From the NCBI RefSeq assembly GCF_014633365.1, contig NC_068348.1, positions 17,812,311 to 17,876,310 on the forward strand: a stretch of DNA of 64,000 bases. The letters run 5' to 3'. The notes beneath the pieces are model-generated. The model was not told the DNA's origin, did not search any database, and saw nothing but the letters and a program-made list of their open reading frames with translations. The translations under genes were made by a program, and so were the position numbers. Origin of the DNA: Diospyros lotus. Taxonomy: Eukaryota > Streptophyta > Magnoliopsida > Ericales > Ebenaceae. This document shows positions 35,038 through 48,020 of this stretch, one piece after another; the stretch's first letter is position 1; every line of letters begins with the position of its first letter.

Positions 35038-38000
35038 GTCATTTAGACTTATATATGGCATAAACTAATTTTTCTTTATCATTTTACAAAATATGATAAA
35101 CCATTTGGTCTGATCATGAGTTCAAGAGGTGAAATATCACATCAAAAAATAAGTTCCCACCAAACTATACTTGCACTTTGGAAACACTTTATCAACCTCT
35201 ATTGTCAATCTTGGCCTAAAGTAATCATCTTTACAACTTTATTTTGATAAATAATATAAAATTATTTACTAAAATACAAGATTTTCTCTAATATATATAA
35301 TCATTCTTTTCCATACTTCTTCATAATATTAACCAAGTACACATGAAAATTATCACTTGGGAAATTATCGTGATTTCCTCGTGTTGCCTAGTTACTAACA
35401 CATGTTTGTGACAAGATCGATCAAACTACTCTTAGAGATGATCTCAATGTCATTTCATGTTACTAATCTAATGATGTGCAAAAAAAAAATCATGTAAGAC
35501 AAAATATCATGTCATTATAAGATGATGGAAGTTAAACACCCAGTCAACTCACGATTTGATTTTGAATGCCCAGAGGTAAGCAAGCCAAATAACCTAATCC
35601 ATCTAGAAGAAGAACACCAATGTATCTCCTAAACTAAGATATAGATTATCAATAGAAAACATATTTCAAGCTAAAAATGGTATTGAGGCACTTATTTGTT
35701 AAGCATGCAATTCTAATATGATAGACCTTCAACAAGAGGCAATATTCCCTATCATCTAGGGAGCCAATAAATCTAAATTGAGTATGAAAGTAACATAAGA
35801 TAAACATTCTAAGTTCTTTTAATACAACGTGTCTTAATCTCTATAAGCTTGAGATGAGATATTCACACTTATCTTATAATTTTAATTAATTCAAATCAAT
35901 TCAAGACTCGCAATACAAGGAATCAAATAATCTAACGAGGCCAACTAAATCCCATTGTGAGCCTCTATCATAATGCCATAACATTGAACCCAAAAGATAT
36001 AAAAGAATATTGAGTGATGAGTCAAATGTATGAAATTCTTCACTACTCTACCAAGTCTATAAGCTATTTAAAAAAAAAAATTGTTGACATAAGCATCGAG
36101 TGACATTTTTTCAAATTTGATCAATTCAATTGATGATCAATTTGTACATGATTATAATCAATATCCATGGGTTATATAACCATCCTTGATTACTTAAAAG
36201 AAGTTCTAGCACATCATTTTCAATTCTTGAAAATAGATTTTCCCAATTCTAAAACATATATATTTTTGAAACTTGCCCAAGATGGTTTTTAAAATATTAT
36301 TGAAAGGTTTTGAATTGCAAAAAGCATAGGGTAAGTTATATTATTTGTCTATGAGCTTTGTGTTTTGTAATAAAATGGTTATTTTATTTTAATTTTTTTC
36401 CTTACAACTATTAAATTTTAATTTTTGTTGTAATTAAGTCTCTGTTTTAATTTTTCATTAAATTTTCTTAACAAAAATTGACATAATATACATTAATAAA
36501 AATTCAAAAATCACGTAACGTTAAAATTAAGATAAACACCACAATCAAGTAATTTTGAGATTCATATTTACATTATATTAGCTTACGTTAACAAAATTTG
36601 ATAAAAAAAAATAAAAGAAAGATTAAATAATAATAAAAATCAAAATTTAGGAATTATGGTGATAAAAATTAAAATACTGTGAGTAGTTTGATGTGAACTA
36701 TAAAATTTAAGAGCTAATAATATAATCTTCTTATATATTTTTTCAATTAAACTAATATTATAATTGTTACATTACTAGTAATATAACTAATGTTAAATGA
36801 AAAATATTATTGGTATTTCATGAGTTACACTACATAATGTAAATAAAATATTTAAAATACCCCTCATTCAAGGTGATGAAGTGAGGTAGTGAAACGTGTG
36901 ATTAAAATACCTTTCACCTGAGATAGTGAGGCGAGACAGTAAGAACAAGAAATATTTTTATCATTTATAATACATTATATAGATCATGATATATAGCATA
37001 AAATACTAATAGCATGATTTGTCTTAAATTATGGTATTATCTCATAATAGACTTAATAGTAATATTGTACTAAATATTTTAGAACATAATATTATATTAT
37101 TCTGTATTGAGATTTTTTTTGAGAGGGGGTGGCAGAGTGGGGTGAACGTAACCCCGTTAGTGCGGGTTAAAAAAATAATAATATTTTAAAAAAAATTATT
37201 TTTAGTTATTTTTTTAAAAAAAATATTTTCAATCACTCAAATAAATTAATTACTGAAAACAGTCACTTTCTAGTTTTAACCCTGTCAATTATTTTTATAA
37301 GTCTGTAATTTTTTTTATAAGTTCTAATTCATTCAATTTTGATCCTATCACATTTTTAGTTAAATTTTAAAAATAAATTTTTTTTAAAACATAATTAATT
37401 TTTTTAAATAATTTTATAATTTTTTTTTAATTAAAGAGTTATTTTTTTAACATCATTGTCGGAGGTTACGTTCACCCCCCGTTAAAAGGGGGTGAACAAA
37501 ATCGCACTCGGGGTGGCAGCACGATGGAGAGCCGCTGGCTCACACTAATGGTGTATTTATTTTAATGCGACGACACCATCCTCTCCGACAAAGTCTGACA
37601 GTTGTCCGTTGGTGCCTAGGTGTTACGGCGCAAAAGTCCAGGGCCATTTTCGTCACTAGGCATTGAATGCACTTGGGGGTATATCTTCTGTCTCTTAGCT
37701 AACGTTCTATAATTTACTGCACCTTCCCCTATGGATGTATGTATGTATGAACCAAACCCTAAACAAACTTTAATTTAATATTGTTTTCATCCATGCTTCC
37801 GCCCGCCATCTTTCTTCCTCACTCTCCACTTCTGCTCTCTACATTATTATATGACCGTTGTTTTATACATATATATATATATATGGTCAATGTGTAGTTA
37901 TCAAGCCTCGCTTAATGAATCTTCATTTGAAATTTTCTTTTTTTTTTTATGGGCATAGCATGTGTCAATCCTTTAGTATTATGTAAACAAACATCTTATT

Positions 38001-38139
38001 TTGGTGTTAATAATGCTTTATCAATAAAATAATTTTTCAAAATACATTTTATATATTTTATTTTAAAAATAAAATTATTGATACAAACAACATTTAAACT
38101 CATAATCTTAAACAGCTAATATAAAATTAATTTAAATAT
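35038..38139. other. AT-rich intergenic region with one inverted-repeat element
   Basis: No gene is seen. The segment 37138-37480 has a GC-rich inverted repeat: GGGGTGAACGTAACCCC at 37139-37155 pairs with GGAGGTTACGTTCACCCC at 37461-37478, enclosing about 300 bases of very AT-rich DNA. This is a possible small MITE, but no clear target duplication was found. An (AT)n run lies near 37869-37884. Confidence 0.45.
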
Positions 38140-39766
38140 AATTTATTTTTGTAAATAAGAATAAATTAACAAAACTAGCAAAGTGTGTACAGATAACGCT
38201 AGGGTATCCCCAAGCAACCACAAAAGAAACAAAACCAACCAACATGAAAAAAAAAAAAAAAAAAAAAAGAGACCTCTCTTTCCTTTGTGTTCAATGTCCA
38301 TCTTGGTCCCATCCACACCTTCTCCTCCAATAAGGAGGGTTAATTCCCCGGGAGAAGGACTATCCATATCCTCTTTCGAGCCAAACCTATTAACCACTAG
38401 TGGGCCCACCTCAAGTGGCTAGAAAGTGGAAGCTTTTGATGCACCCTCAGCGATCGCAATCAGAGACACGTGAAAAAAAATAAGGGGAAGGGCGATGAGT
38501 TCGTCCAGAAGGCGGATGTGTTCTGATACTAAGCAACATTGGTCTGCTCATCTTGAACCGAACAAGCACTCTTAGGACAACTTGATTAGTGATGGCCAAG
38601 CACATGACAATTCACACAAACAGAACCCACTGATATTTCATTGGCAAATAAGCAACATTTGGCTTCACTGTACACTCATCCAAATCCTTATCCAACTTAA
38701 TATGTTTGGGGAAAATCGAAGACATGTGCATCTCCACACAGACCCTAGCATACTCTAACCGGGTTCTATCTTCAATCATTGGGTCACCATGAAAAAGTTG
38801 GCCCAACCCACTAGCAATCATTGAATACTATAAATTTTGACCCATATAGGTATAAATGTATGGGACTCTAATGTAAGACCCATCCCGAGTTTCTAACATT
38901 TCAAAAATAACGACCTACTCGTAAAGTGCCATGAACTGACATCAAACACACCTAACATGTGATCTTACGTGTCAAAACAAAATAAATAAAAACTACAATC
39001 GTTCGAGATTACCTTAATAAGGCCATACTGCTTCCAAATCTTCATCGCAATAGACTAAACCACTAGAAATGGTAGCCACCATCGTGTTGAGCTCGTAAGT
39101 CGAGTTCGCCTCAAGAACATGAATCAGCAACTTAACTGTTGGAATGCCATTAAGCTTGGGAGAAAGTAAATACAAGTTTAGCGACAATACCAAGACCACT
39201 CGAATCCAATAAACCCGCCCAAGACTTTTTAGAACCTTTCTCATTAACGAGGTCACTATCCATATCTTGAGATGGTCGACGATCTGAATCGTGATGTTGT
39301 CAAGAATTTTGCAAAGGCACTTGATTGGTATTCGCATGTACTCAATTATCATCATGCAATGCACTATTGCCATCAACATCATCATGCTTCTCTAATAGTG
39401 GCACTCAAGTAAGAGGACTAAATACTCAAGTATCATCCTAACCCCAAAAAATTGACTAAATTTGGTTGCCCCACCTAACCCAAGACATCAAGAACTCAAC
39501 CCTTATCAATCAAATCCCTCGACGAATCAAAGCCATCAAAAATAGGGTTCACCACCCTATTCATGGATGCCTAATGATTTTGTCATGGACTTGCCGCAAA
39601 TGTGCAAATAATCACAATCATTAGAGGAATTATCCTCAATGTTCGATCAATATGTTAACTGCGGGGCTTTTTGTGATTGACTCCCCACCCTCATATCATC
39701 GTCATCAGACGATGGCTGGTAGCCAAATTCGATTGATTATTCTTGAATACCACCTTTGATCATCCC
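38140..39766 (-). pseudogene. LINE ORF1 remnant (DUF4283 / zinc knuckle), C-terminal part
   Basis: Minus-strand reading gives LNGIPTVKLLIHVLEANSTY near 39150-39110, then SGLGQLFHGDPMIEDRTRLE and YARVCVEMHMSSIFPKHIKL at 38815-38690, then, after a shift, CVNCHVLGHH near 38608-38580 (a zinc-knuckle-like CxxCxxxGHH). At 38412-38300 it reads NRFGSKEDMDSPSPGEL. These blocks are typical of plant LINE ORF1 proteins. Frameshifts and stops make it inactive. An A-run of about 24 bases lies near 38245-38268. A part near 38870-39010 may be foreign sequence. The N-terminal part continues at 42502-42777 and 54350-54930. Confidence 0.65.
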
Positions 39767-42501
39767 TGTAACGCCCCTCTTTTCTTGAGCGTTAAATAAC
39801 TTAGGAATTTCAGAAATATATTTTTTTTCAACATAAACTCAATATAAATCATTCCCCGACAATCCCGCTCTACTTCCTTAACATACCAAAATAAGAATTA
39901 ATAAGCTAAAACAGGTAATCATCATAAATGCAGAAACAATAATCGAAACCTGATATGGTACATAACCGAATTCACTTAAATCATAACATAGAATCCGTAC
40001 CATAGTATATTTTCAAATACAAAATGCATGGAGACTTATCTTTCAAAGATACTAACTAAATACCTTAGATACAATCAAATGATACCTCAATAATAATGAA
40101 CAATATTACATGATCGATTCCTCCAAACATCACTCGAATACATAACACTCTTACATAGTACAAGACTAATCATTTAAAGAGTATAAGATTAAAAACATAT
40201 CCGTCTCTTCATGATGAAGCAAAATACTGGAACCACATATTGAATCCATCAGACACGTCACCACGTGTTGTCACGTCTCAATCACTTCCATGTCTGAGCT
40301 TCAAGTTCTATCTGAAACGTTTAAATGTTCCAAGGGTATAACCCAATTAGAAGATGAATTTTCTAGTGAGGGTTTAAAAATAGATATATGAATGTATGAT
40401 GCAAATACATGAACAACATATGCCCTAATGTAACTTCCCTAACCAACCAGCTCGGCACGGAACCCTAGGCAGAATCCCAACCTGCTTTCAGGATAATCTT
40501 AACATTGTTCCATCAATTGTCATTGGAGAATTACACTTAAACTATCAGGGCGACATCCCATCCCTACACAAGTATCGATATGTCAATAATATCATGTCAA
40601 ATGAAATATCATAGCCATCGATGCAACAAAATATGTACAGATATGACAAGATGTATATAAAATACATATAACTTAGCCACTTTCATGACTATCATGCTCA
40701 ATATAGGCAAAATATAACATGTATAAACTTTTGGGAAAAACTACTCACCTACTGCATCAAGTTCAAAACACCTCAAAAAATGTGCACCGCCTCAATTTGC
40801 GTGCTCGACCTCGATTTTCATGCCGAACTTAGAGATCACTTATTATCGAGTCACAATGATCCTATAAATCATGTTTATACAAGGAATGCATCAATACTTT
40901 CATTTCTTCATATTTTCCTCTATTTTTCTCCTATTTTCTTCTCTAATATTCTAAATAAATACTTCCTTAACTATTTTCTCAAATCTTTTTCCACAACAAT
41001 TCATAATATTCTAAGAACTTTAAAAGAAAATTTCAAAACTTATTCCGATACTTTGATTGCACGTATAACTAGGCTGATTTGCACAAAATCCAAGAAACCT
41101 GAAAGGCAAACACCAAATCTTTTTGCACAAACATCTTCTTCTTATTTTTCTAGGATTTTTGGAAATTTTCTCAAAATTTTTCACCGCCGGATGTGCCCTC
41201 ACGTGCCGCCTCAACATCAGCCACACGCCTCCACACGTAGGGGCTAGCTAGCGTGTGCACTGCACGTGTCAGTCTTCTTCCTCACGCATGGCCGCGACCA
41301 ACTTTGGCTTTTTAGCTTTCTCTCCTTCGTTTGAGCTCCATTTTGCCTCCCGTTTAAACCTACGCTTTCATCTCTTCATCCTCTATAGGATTATAGCTTC
41401 AAATCACTCGATCGAAGCCATTTTTTGACTAGTCAAACCCATTTTCCGGTGAACCCCGATTTTTCAACGAAGCTTTGTATCTCCCTCAAACCTTAACAAA
41501 ACTCGCTCAAATTTTCCAAAAACGATCCGCTAGACATGGGGAACAAAAGCCCCCTATCCATTTCTCTCAATTTTTCCTCAAACTCTCGGATCTCCAAGTT
41601 TAATTTTCTTGAAGTATTTATAGGCAACCCCAAGTCTTGCAACGCTCATGGCTAGTCAATACAACCTCCCTTAGGCTTTTACCTGCCTTAGATAAGTCCA
41701 AAACCCTCAATAAAAGCCCCCACGCTCGCTGTTCGAAGGCCCAAAATTTTGGCCATCTTTCGGCCGAGATTTTAGCCATTTCTGTCAACAACACGGTTGA
41801 TTGTCGACCAAGGGACGGCCTAGGCCTAGCCCTGAGGCCCCTCAACCCACTCCCTTGAGTTCCCCATGGCCGAAAGCGGCGATGGCAGGTCTGGCCAGCA
41901 GCTTGGTCGGCCATGGCAGTGTCCAATCTGTTGGAAATTGCACTACAGCCCCTCTTAACTTTTGAAATTGCATTTAACACCTTTTCTTGAAGCCCCTGAG
42001 CTTCCCAATAGTGTCATTACCACCCACAAGTTCTAACCTTTCCATTTTATTTTTGAAGATTCCAAAAATACGTCATTTTGACCTTCCTCAGGTAAAATTA
42101 AGAAATTACACTTAGACCCGAATCTACGTTTTGACCGTAAACCTTTTTGTTTCTTCCCGAAACCACTGAAGGGATGTTCTTCATACCAAATATAAACCTC
42201 CTTAGGGTTCCATTGATTTCCCAGAAGTCCCTTACGATAATTTAGTTTTTCAGCCAAAATCATAGTTGTACCGAAAACTGTCTCTGATCTAATTTCTTTC
42301 GATGGCATAAATTATGTCTCGAAATGCTCGTTAATACCATATCATTTTTCTTAGATATCTCGACTCCATGGCACTTCCTGCAGTCGATTCGGTCACTCAT
42401 AATTGTACTGAAAATTACATTATAGCCCTAATCTTCTAAAAATTTAATTTTCACCCAAGATAACTTACACTTGAACCCTTTGCAAATTTTCGAGTATTAC
42501 A
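39767..42501 (-). repeat. Gypsy solo LTR inserted in the LINE remnant, TSD ATCCC
   Basis: The ends are TGTAACGCCCCTCTT and TTCGAGTATTACA, length 2735 bp, with perfect duplications ATCCC at 39762-39766 and 42502-42506. It is the same family as 31861-34446. ORFs such as those near 40780-41247 and 41618-41980 lie inside the LTR, lack recognisable domains and are not conserved as frames in the sister copy. Confidence 0.9.
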
Positions 42502-42777
42502 ATCCCCACGATTCCATCACACTCCCAAGACTAGAAGGAAAACCCTCTGAAATCAAATAAAGTTGCCTTCAAAAACCATAGTGCACCTCATCATAGGAAA
42601 GTTCCATGCCTAAGGCCATCAAGAAATAGCCTAAACCGACTACCCTCAAATTACCTCACAGAAATGTTGGAACCTAATTATCCTTATTAATCTGAACCGT
42701 ATCTAGATCCTTTTTTTAAGAATCGAAGTGTTAAAAGCCCAATGAGCCTAAGATTGTGCCTGCAATGGAGTCCCATC
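42502..42777 (-). pseudogene. LINE ORF1 remnant between the solo LTR and the CACTA element
   Basis: This short stretch links the two insertions. Its right end joins, across the CACTA element, to the minus-strand reading that ends GALGHRDLVGD at 54350-54394. No clean frame is kept, so the assignment rests on continuity. Confidence 0.45.
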
Positions 42778-42794
42778 CACTACAAGAGATTTGA

Positions 42795-43235
42795 GTTTTT
42801 CCGGCGGTTAAAAAACTGCCGGAAAAAGTAAAAAAATCGCTGGTAAAATTTTTACCGGCGGTAATTATTCTGCCAGAAATACCTCCGTCGGAAAATATTA
42901 CCGGCGATTTTTAACCGCCGGGAAAAAAAATTTACCGACGGTTTTGTTGAACCGCCGGTAAAAATAAGAATTCCCAGCGGTTTTAGAAATCCGCCGGCAA
43001 AGTTTTAATTTTGCCGGCGGTTTAAAAACCGCCAGTAATGATTTTTACCGGCGGTTTAAAACCGCCGGTAAAATTTCTTACTTTGCCGGCGGTATAAAAC
43101 CGCCGGTAAAATAACATTACCAGCGGTTGAAAACCGCCGGCAGAGTTTTTTCCTTTGCCGGCGGTTTAAAACCGCCGGTAATTCTATTCCGAAAAACATT
43201 ATTACCGGCAGTTTAAAAACCGCCGGTAATCTTAA
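42795..43235. repeat. Left subterminal palindrome array of the CACTA element
   Basis: The region has more than ten partial or complete copies of the unit CCGGCGGTTTTAAACCGCCGG with variable AT centres, alternately arranged with TTTACCGG/CCGGTAAA edges (for example 43051-43072, 43090-43102, 43160-43182). In En/Spm the subterminal repeats bind the TNPA protein; the same role is inferred here. Confidence 0.85.
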
Positions 43236-43516
43236 AATTTTTTTTTACAGCCTATACACTGTACATTAATAAAATGCAAAACCTGTATAACAAAAAACTA
43301 CCAACAATTTTAAAAGATTCACCCACTACACAATAAGTATAACCATTTTATCTCGTCTATTTAAATACCATTACAATTTTAAAAGATCGATCTTATCTCG
43401 TCTCATTACACAATACCATTTTTATACATACAAATCAACCCTGAACTAAAACATGTCCAAGTGACCTCAGATAACTATTTATTACACCACCATGCTGCTC
43501 CAACCAAAATTGTATA

Positions 43517-46500
43517 TCATATTTTTTCGATCTGCATTGAAAAACAATAGATTTATAAGTATGGACATTAACTATGAAATTGCATAAAACATGATCAAAA
43601 TTGCATAACTATATATAAAAACACTTACATCTGAGACCCTCCATGGTATCGTAGTTTTACTGTTATTAGCATCCCTCAAAACACGCATCCCAGAAAATTG
43701 TCGAGGCAATGGATATAAAGGCTTAAGCACTTTCTGAATACTAATTTCAACAAATTCATTACCTAGCTCTACTCCCCCTACAGACTTGGTCGGATCAATG
43801 GACACAATAATTGCCTCAGCAACAATGTGGCGAGGTATTCGTCTATTCATCAAGTGAACAAATTCACTAATCTGATCATACAGAATAATAAGAATTACTT
43901 AGTATATAATATCATGAGTATCCATGAGAACAAAGCAAGGTTCAGTTTTGATTTTTCCAACTGAAAACAAAAACTAAACACAAAATTTGAAAACTTAAAC
44001 TAAAAATGAATACGTGAAAATTAAGAACAAAATCAAACAGGCACTTGATCTCCAAGGACCATTCAGAATCACTGCCTATTAGTTCATTGAATAAGAAACC
44101 AAATGCTTTCTATCTTGTAATTTTAAATAGGGATGGTGCTAATTTTCAATTTTTGTGCTCCCCATTCGTTGTTTACTCATGTGCCCTGGTGGGACAGAAA
44201 TCTTGAATCCCAACACCATCTCCAATGGGCTACCCACTCTATCCCCTATCAATAATGAACAATATAATTTATAATACAATTTTGTGTAACACAGAAATAA
44301 ACACAATAATAATGGGATAAACATTGCATATTATACAAAATTTGTAAAACAGTAACGGCAAAGTCATGTTGTTATTGCTGTTTCAAAAAGAACATAAATT
44401 TCAAACTTACAATGGGCTGTTGGCAATAGTGTATTGATATAAACTTCAATTTCACAACTATAAATCATTCTGTTAATTAAACTGTTTCTTCCATGTGAAT
44501 GGTAAATTATTTTAGTTTTAAATTTGAACAAAAGATATATAAACATCATCAGTACCACAAGCTTGAAACAGATTAAAGGAGAAGAGGTGAGCTGTTTATT
44601 ACTAGGAGAGGAATGGAACATGTAGATAGTACACAGTACGTTTTCCATTGTTATAAAGTTTCCAATAACTGGACTGAGCAAATACTTTTTTAAATTTGGC
44701 AACTGGTTCTGCTACAAGTTTACTTGGGTTCAAACATTTCAACATTCAACCTTGTTTTAAGCAAAAACAATCCAGATAAATTAGCTGAACTGGAGCATGT
44801 GAAGTTCCCTCTTATGGTTTTGACAACTCCCATATGCAATTATTTGGTGACTGTAAAAGTTTAAGCGTGTGAATATGAAAATTTGTATTAAAGAAGGAAA
44901 TATACATTAGCAGCTAAGATAAAATTATTTACTAATATAATAGTTGTGTATTACCATTTTTTAAATCTTTGAGATACCTAGCATAATATTTGAAAATTAA
45001 AAGGAGGTGCCTTAAATTAGGCCTAACCGCAAGGGTGTCATACTCAAATATATATTTGATGTTTGTAGACAACCTTATGCTTATTGGTAAACTAGATCAA
45101 TCCAACGTTGCAACTGTTACAATTGCTTGGTTAGGATTAGGGTTAGGCAGAAATCAAAATCCACTTCTTTTTCTGCACAAAAGCATTGGCAATGGCTACA
45201 CCCAACACATTGACACGCTCAGTTTGCTTTGTCCTCACTCTCTACTCCTTCAAAATCAAGTACTCTTGCCATGTTCTCTATCTTTGTTGTACATTAAATT
45301 AAAATTTTAAAAAAATTATATCATTTTGTGTTCATTTTTTAGTAAATGAAGACCAAAGCATTGACAACCACCAAGAAGAAGATTGCCCCGGAAGAGAGCA
45401 TGCACCAAGCACAGATGCAAAGACTAACGCTAGCTCACTAGAGCCGAGCAAAGGATTACAAGACTAACCCTCCACCCAAAGCAACCTAGTCAATAGGTTA
45501 ATTTGAAATTTCATTCAAATTAACATAAACAGAACTTGTTTTTTCATGAACTGGTAAAACTAAAACCAAATACATTGGTTAATTTGAAATTTCATTCAAA
45601 AGTGTTAAATTGTCCCTGACTTCTAAAAATAAATGTGTGAGTTAATCCTTGTGAAGAAAACATAAACAGAACTTGTGGGTGTTTAAATACATGCATTTAT
45701 TATATTTAAAAAATATAAGTACTATTTAAAAGTTAACTTAATATAGTCTAATTTTGAACTTCCAAATCCATGTAAATTGGTAAAATCGCCACTTCAATGA
45801 CCAGTCCAAAAAGAAAAGTGCAAAACATAAACAGCATCACATTAATGCAGAAAACTAAAAGTGTGTTCTTCAGCCCCTCCATCCAAACCAAAACGAAAGT
45901 GAAATCCAATTGCCAAATAAACAAATCAAAATTACCAAATTTCCACAAGCACAGATTATCAAAGCATGATTAAAGTTAATGGGTTTTAATAGTGGCAGGC
46001 TTGGTTTTTGCAAGGAATTGGGCAAGATCAATAGTGCATTTGATTTTGAAGTATATTAACTATTTGGTAGCGAATTACCTCTAAATGATGATCACATTCT
46101 GGTATCGATAATCCTGCGCATTCAGCTTCGGGTGATGGTGTGCTTGCATGTGTGGCAGAAGCACTAGCATATGAAGATGGCTATATTTCAAAATAGTTTA
46201 GTTAATATATATAGTAAACATGTAATTTTAAATCAAATGCACTAATGAACGACATACCTGTCTCGGTTGTGGTGTATTGTCTGGAGCTGGTGGTATATGT
46301 CCCATTGCCTCAAGTATTGCACGAACTTGCATTTGAACTTGACTTTGGATTTGAACTTGAAATTTTTCTTCTAGCTCGGCAGTAATTTGCGCACGCATTT
46401 GGTCATATTGCTCTTGAGGCACTTGATACTGTTGTCTTTGTCTAACCTTAGTTGGGCATGTTCCAAGTCCTCCCATCCTTACCCTGCCATGCCCATCTTT

Positions 46501-47850
46501 GCCTAGTATTTGAGTAAAGACATCTTCTACCGAATCTGGGGTTTGTTCATCTGTGGGTATTTGTGACAACCTTTCATCCATTTGTTCCTCAAGAAACATT
46601 TCACAAGTTAGTTACATCAGTCGACAAGTAAAAGAAACAAAATATATCTACAACTTTCAAATTTTAAAAATACATACAATTATATATGAAGATGTAGAGT
46701 CTACTATCTCTCCGCTCTTTTTGGTGTGTGTCTTTCTAAAGAGCTTGATTCTATCTGGCTCATCTCCACTTTCAATAGTCATCTAAAAACATATATAAGA
46801 TATGAAATATATTAAATGTTTAAAGTTTAGGCATTACTAATTAAATTATCAATAAATATATATAACTAATATCCATTCTATTCTTACCTGGTGTCTAACC
46901 TGAGGATGTGATCGCCTACCGCTGGTGTGACCCATCTTTTGCTTATCTCGATTGGCACGATTTGTCACACTACGTTCCTACTTGTAATATGATATTAGAA
47001 CTAGGCATAGAGAATCCATCTGATATATCCACCCATACATAAATCATACATACCTGTGCTTGCTCACATCCCCAATACTCCACAAGAACCTTCCACTGTT
47101 CTGGGTCCACCCCAGGCGGTATTTTTGACAGGCGAGCCTCATCTGTCTCATGGCAATCATAATGCCTCTTCAAGGTGGCTTTGTATTCTCTCCACTTCTT
47201 GGAAGCATGTTGCAAGCAAATTGATCTCCATGTTGTAGGTACATCAGTGTTATCCTACAATGATATCCTTATTAGAGTATAAAAGTTTAGAGTCAAATAA
47301 CTAAGAATCAGAGAGACGTTATTTACTCACCAAGACCTCTTGCCAGATGCACTCCTTATATGGTTCCATCCCTGGTGATCTCCAATCAGTAAATGTAAGG
47401 GGAGCAATACTCCTTACCATCACACCTAGTTGGGTTTCCAACTTAGTTGCCATCTCCCCAACTGGTTGTCCTTCAGCATCAAATTCAATATGAATCTTTT
47501 CCTTTCCCCACTTTGAAATTTGTCTTGATATTCCTCTTCCTTTCTTGGCAGTAGATGACATGGAGCTTGTACCTGCTAAAACATAATAACACAATAAATT
47601 CAGATTGAATTAGGAAAGAATAATAATTTATTATCGTTCATATAAATTTTTGGTATTTACCTTGCTGACTATGTGAGTTTTGGGAGTTGGATTGTGAGTG
47701 GATCAAGTCCTCTTCAGGATGATGGGGATGTGGCGGGACTGGGTTTGGGGTTGGATGATGGGATGGAATTGATTGTGAATCATTGTGGTGTGAATCTGTA
47801 CTACGTGACATGAATCCAATTGGCCAACGAGTCTGCCTCTTAGGTGCCAT
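43517..47850 (-). CDS. CACTA second gene: Transposase_24-like protein with DUF8039-like C-terminus
   Basis: Exons on the minus strand: 47850-47661, 47572-47331, 47254-47054, 46977-46888, 46782-46678, 46587-46258, 46180-46079, 43871-43629 and a short last exon 43531-43517. All junctions are GT-AG and in phase, giving about 505 aa. Seen features: Pro/His/Ser-rich start (MAPKRQTRWPIGFMSRSTDS), a WGKEKIHIEFD segment, the block TWRSICLQHASKKWREYKAT typical of plant Ptta/En/Spm (Transposase_24, PF03004) proteins, a Gln-rich coiled-coil-like part (EQYDQMRAQITAELEEKFQV) and a DUF8039-like end (VGGVELGNEFVEISIQKVLKP). By analogy with TNPA it may bind the terminal repeats; this is inference. The last exon is uncertain: the downstream frame KKYDIQFWLEQHGG is open only one base out of register. 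The start is 170 bases after the stop of the upstream gene, on the same strand. Confidence 0.75.
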
Positions 47851-48020
47851 CAGTGTAATTGCCTATTATTGATTTGAATGTAAAAAACAATCTGTTAGCA
47901 TATCAATTTAGGTTAAACAAAAATAACAAATCAAAACATAAAAAGCTAAAAACATAAACATATATACATACCACATCATTAAATATTATGCAAGGAAGAC
48001 ATATACATGCCACTTCAATA

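Noticed and set aside
41618..41980. 120-codon minus-strand ORF
   Set aside because: It lies inside the gypsy solo LTR 39767-42501 and has no recognisable domain.
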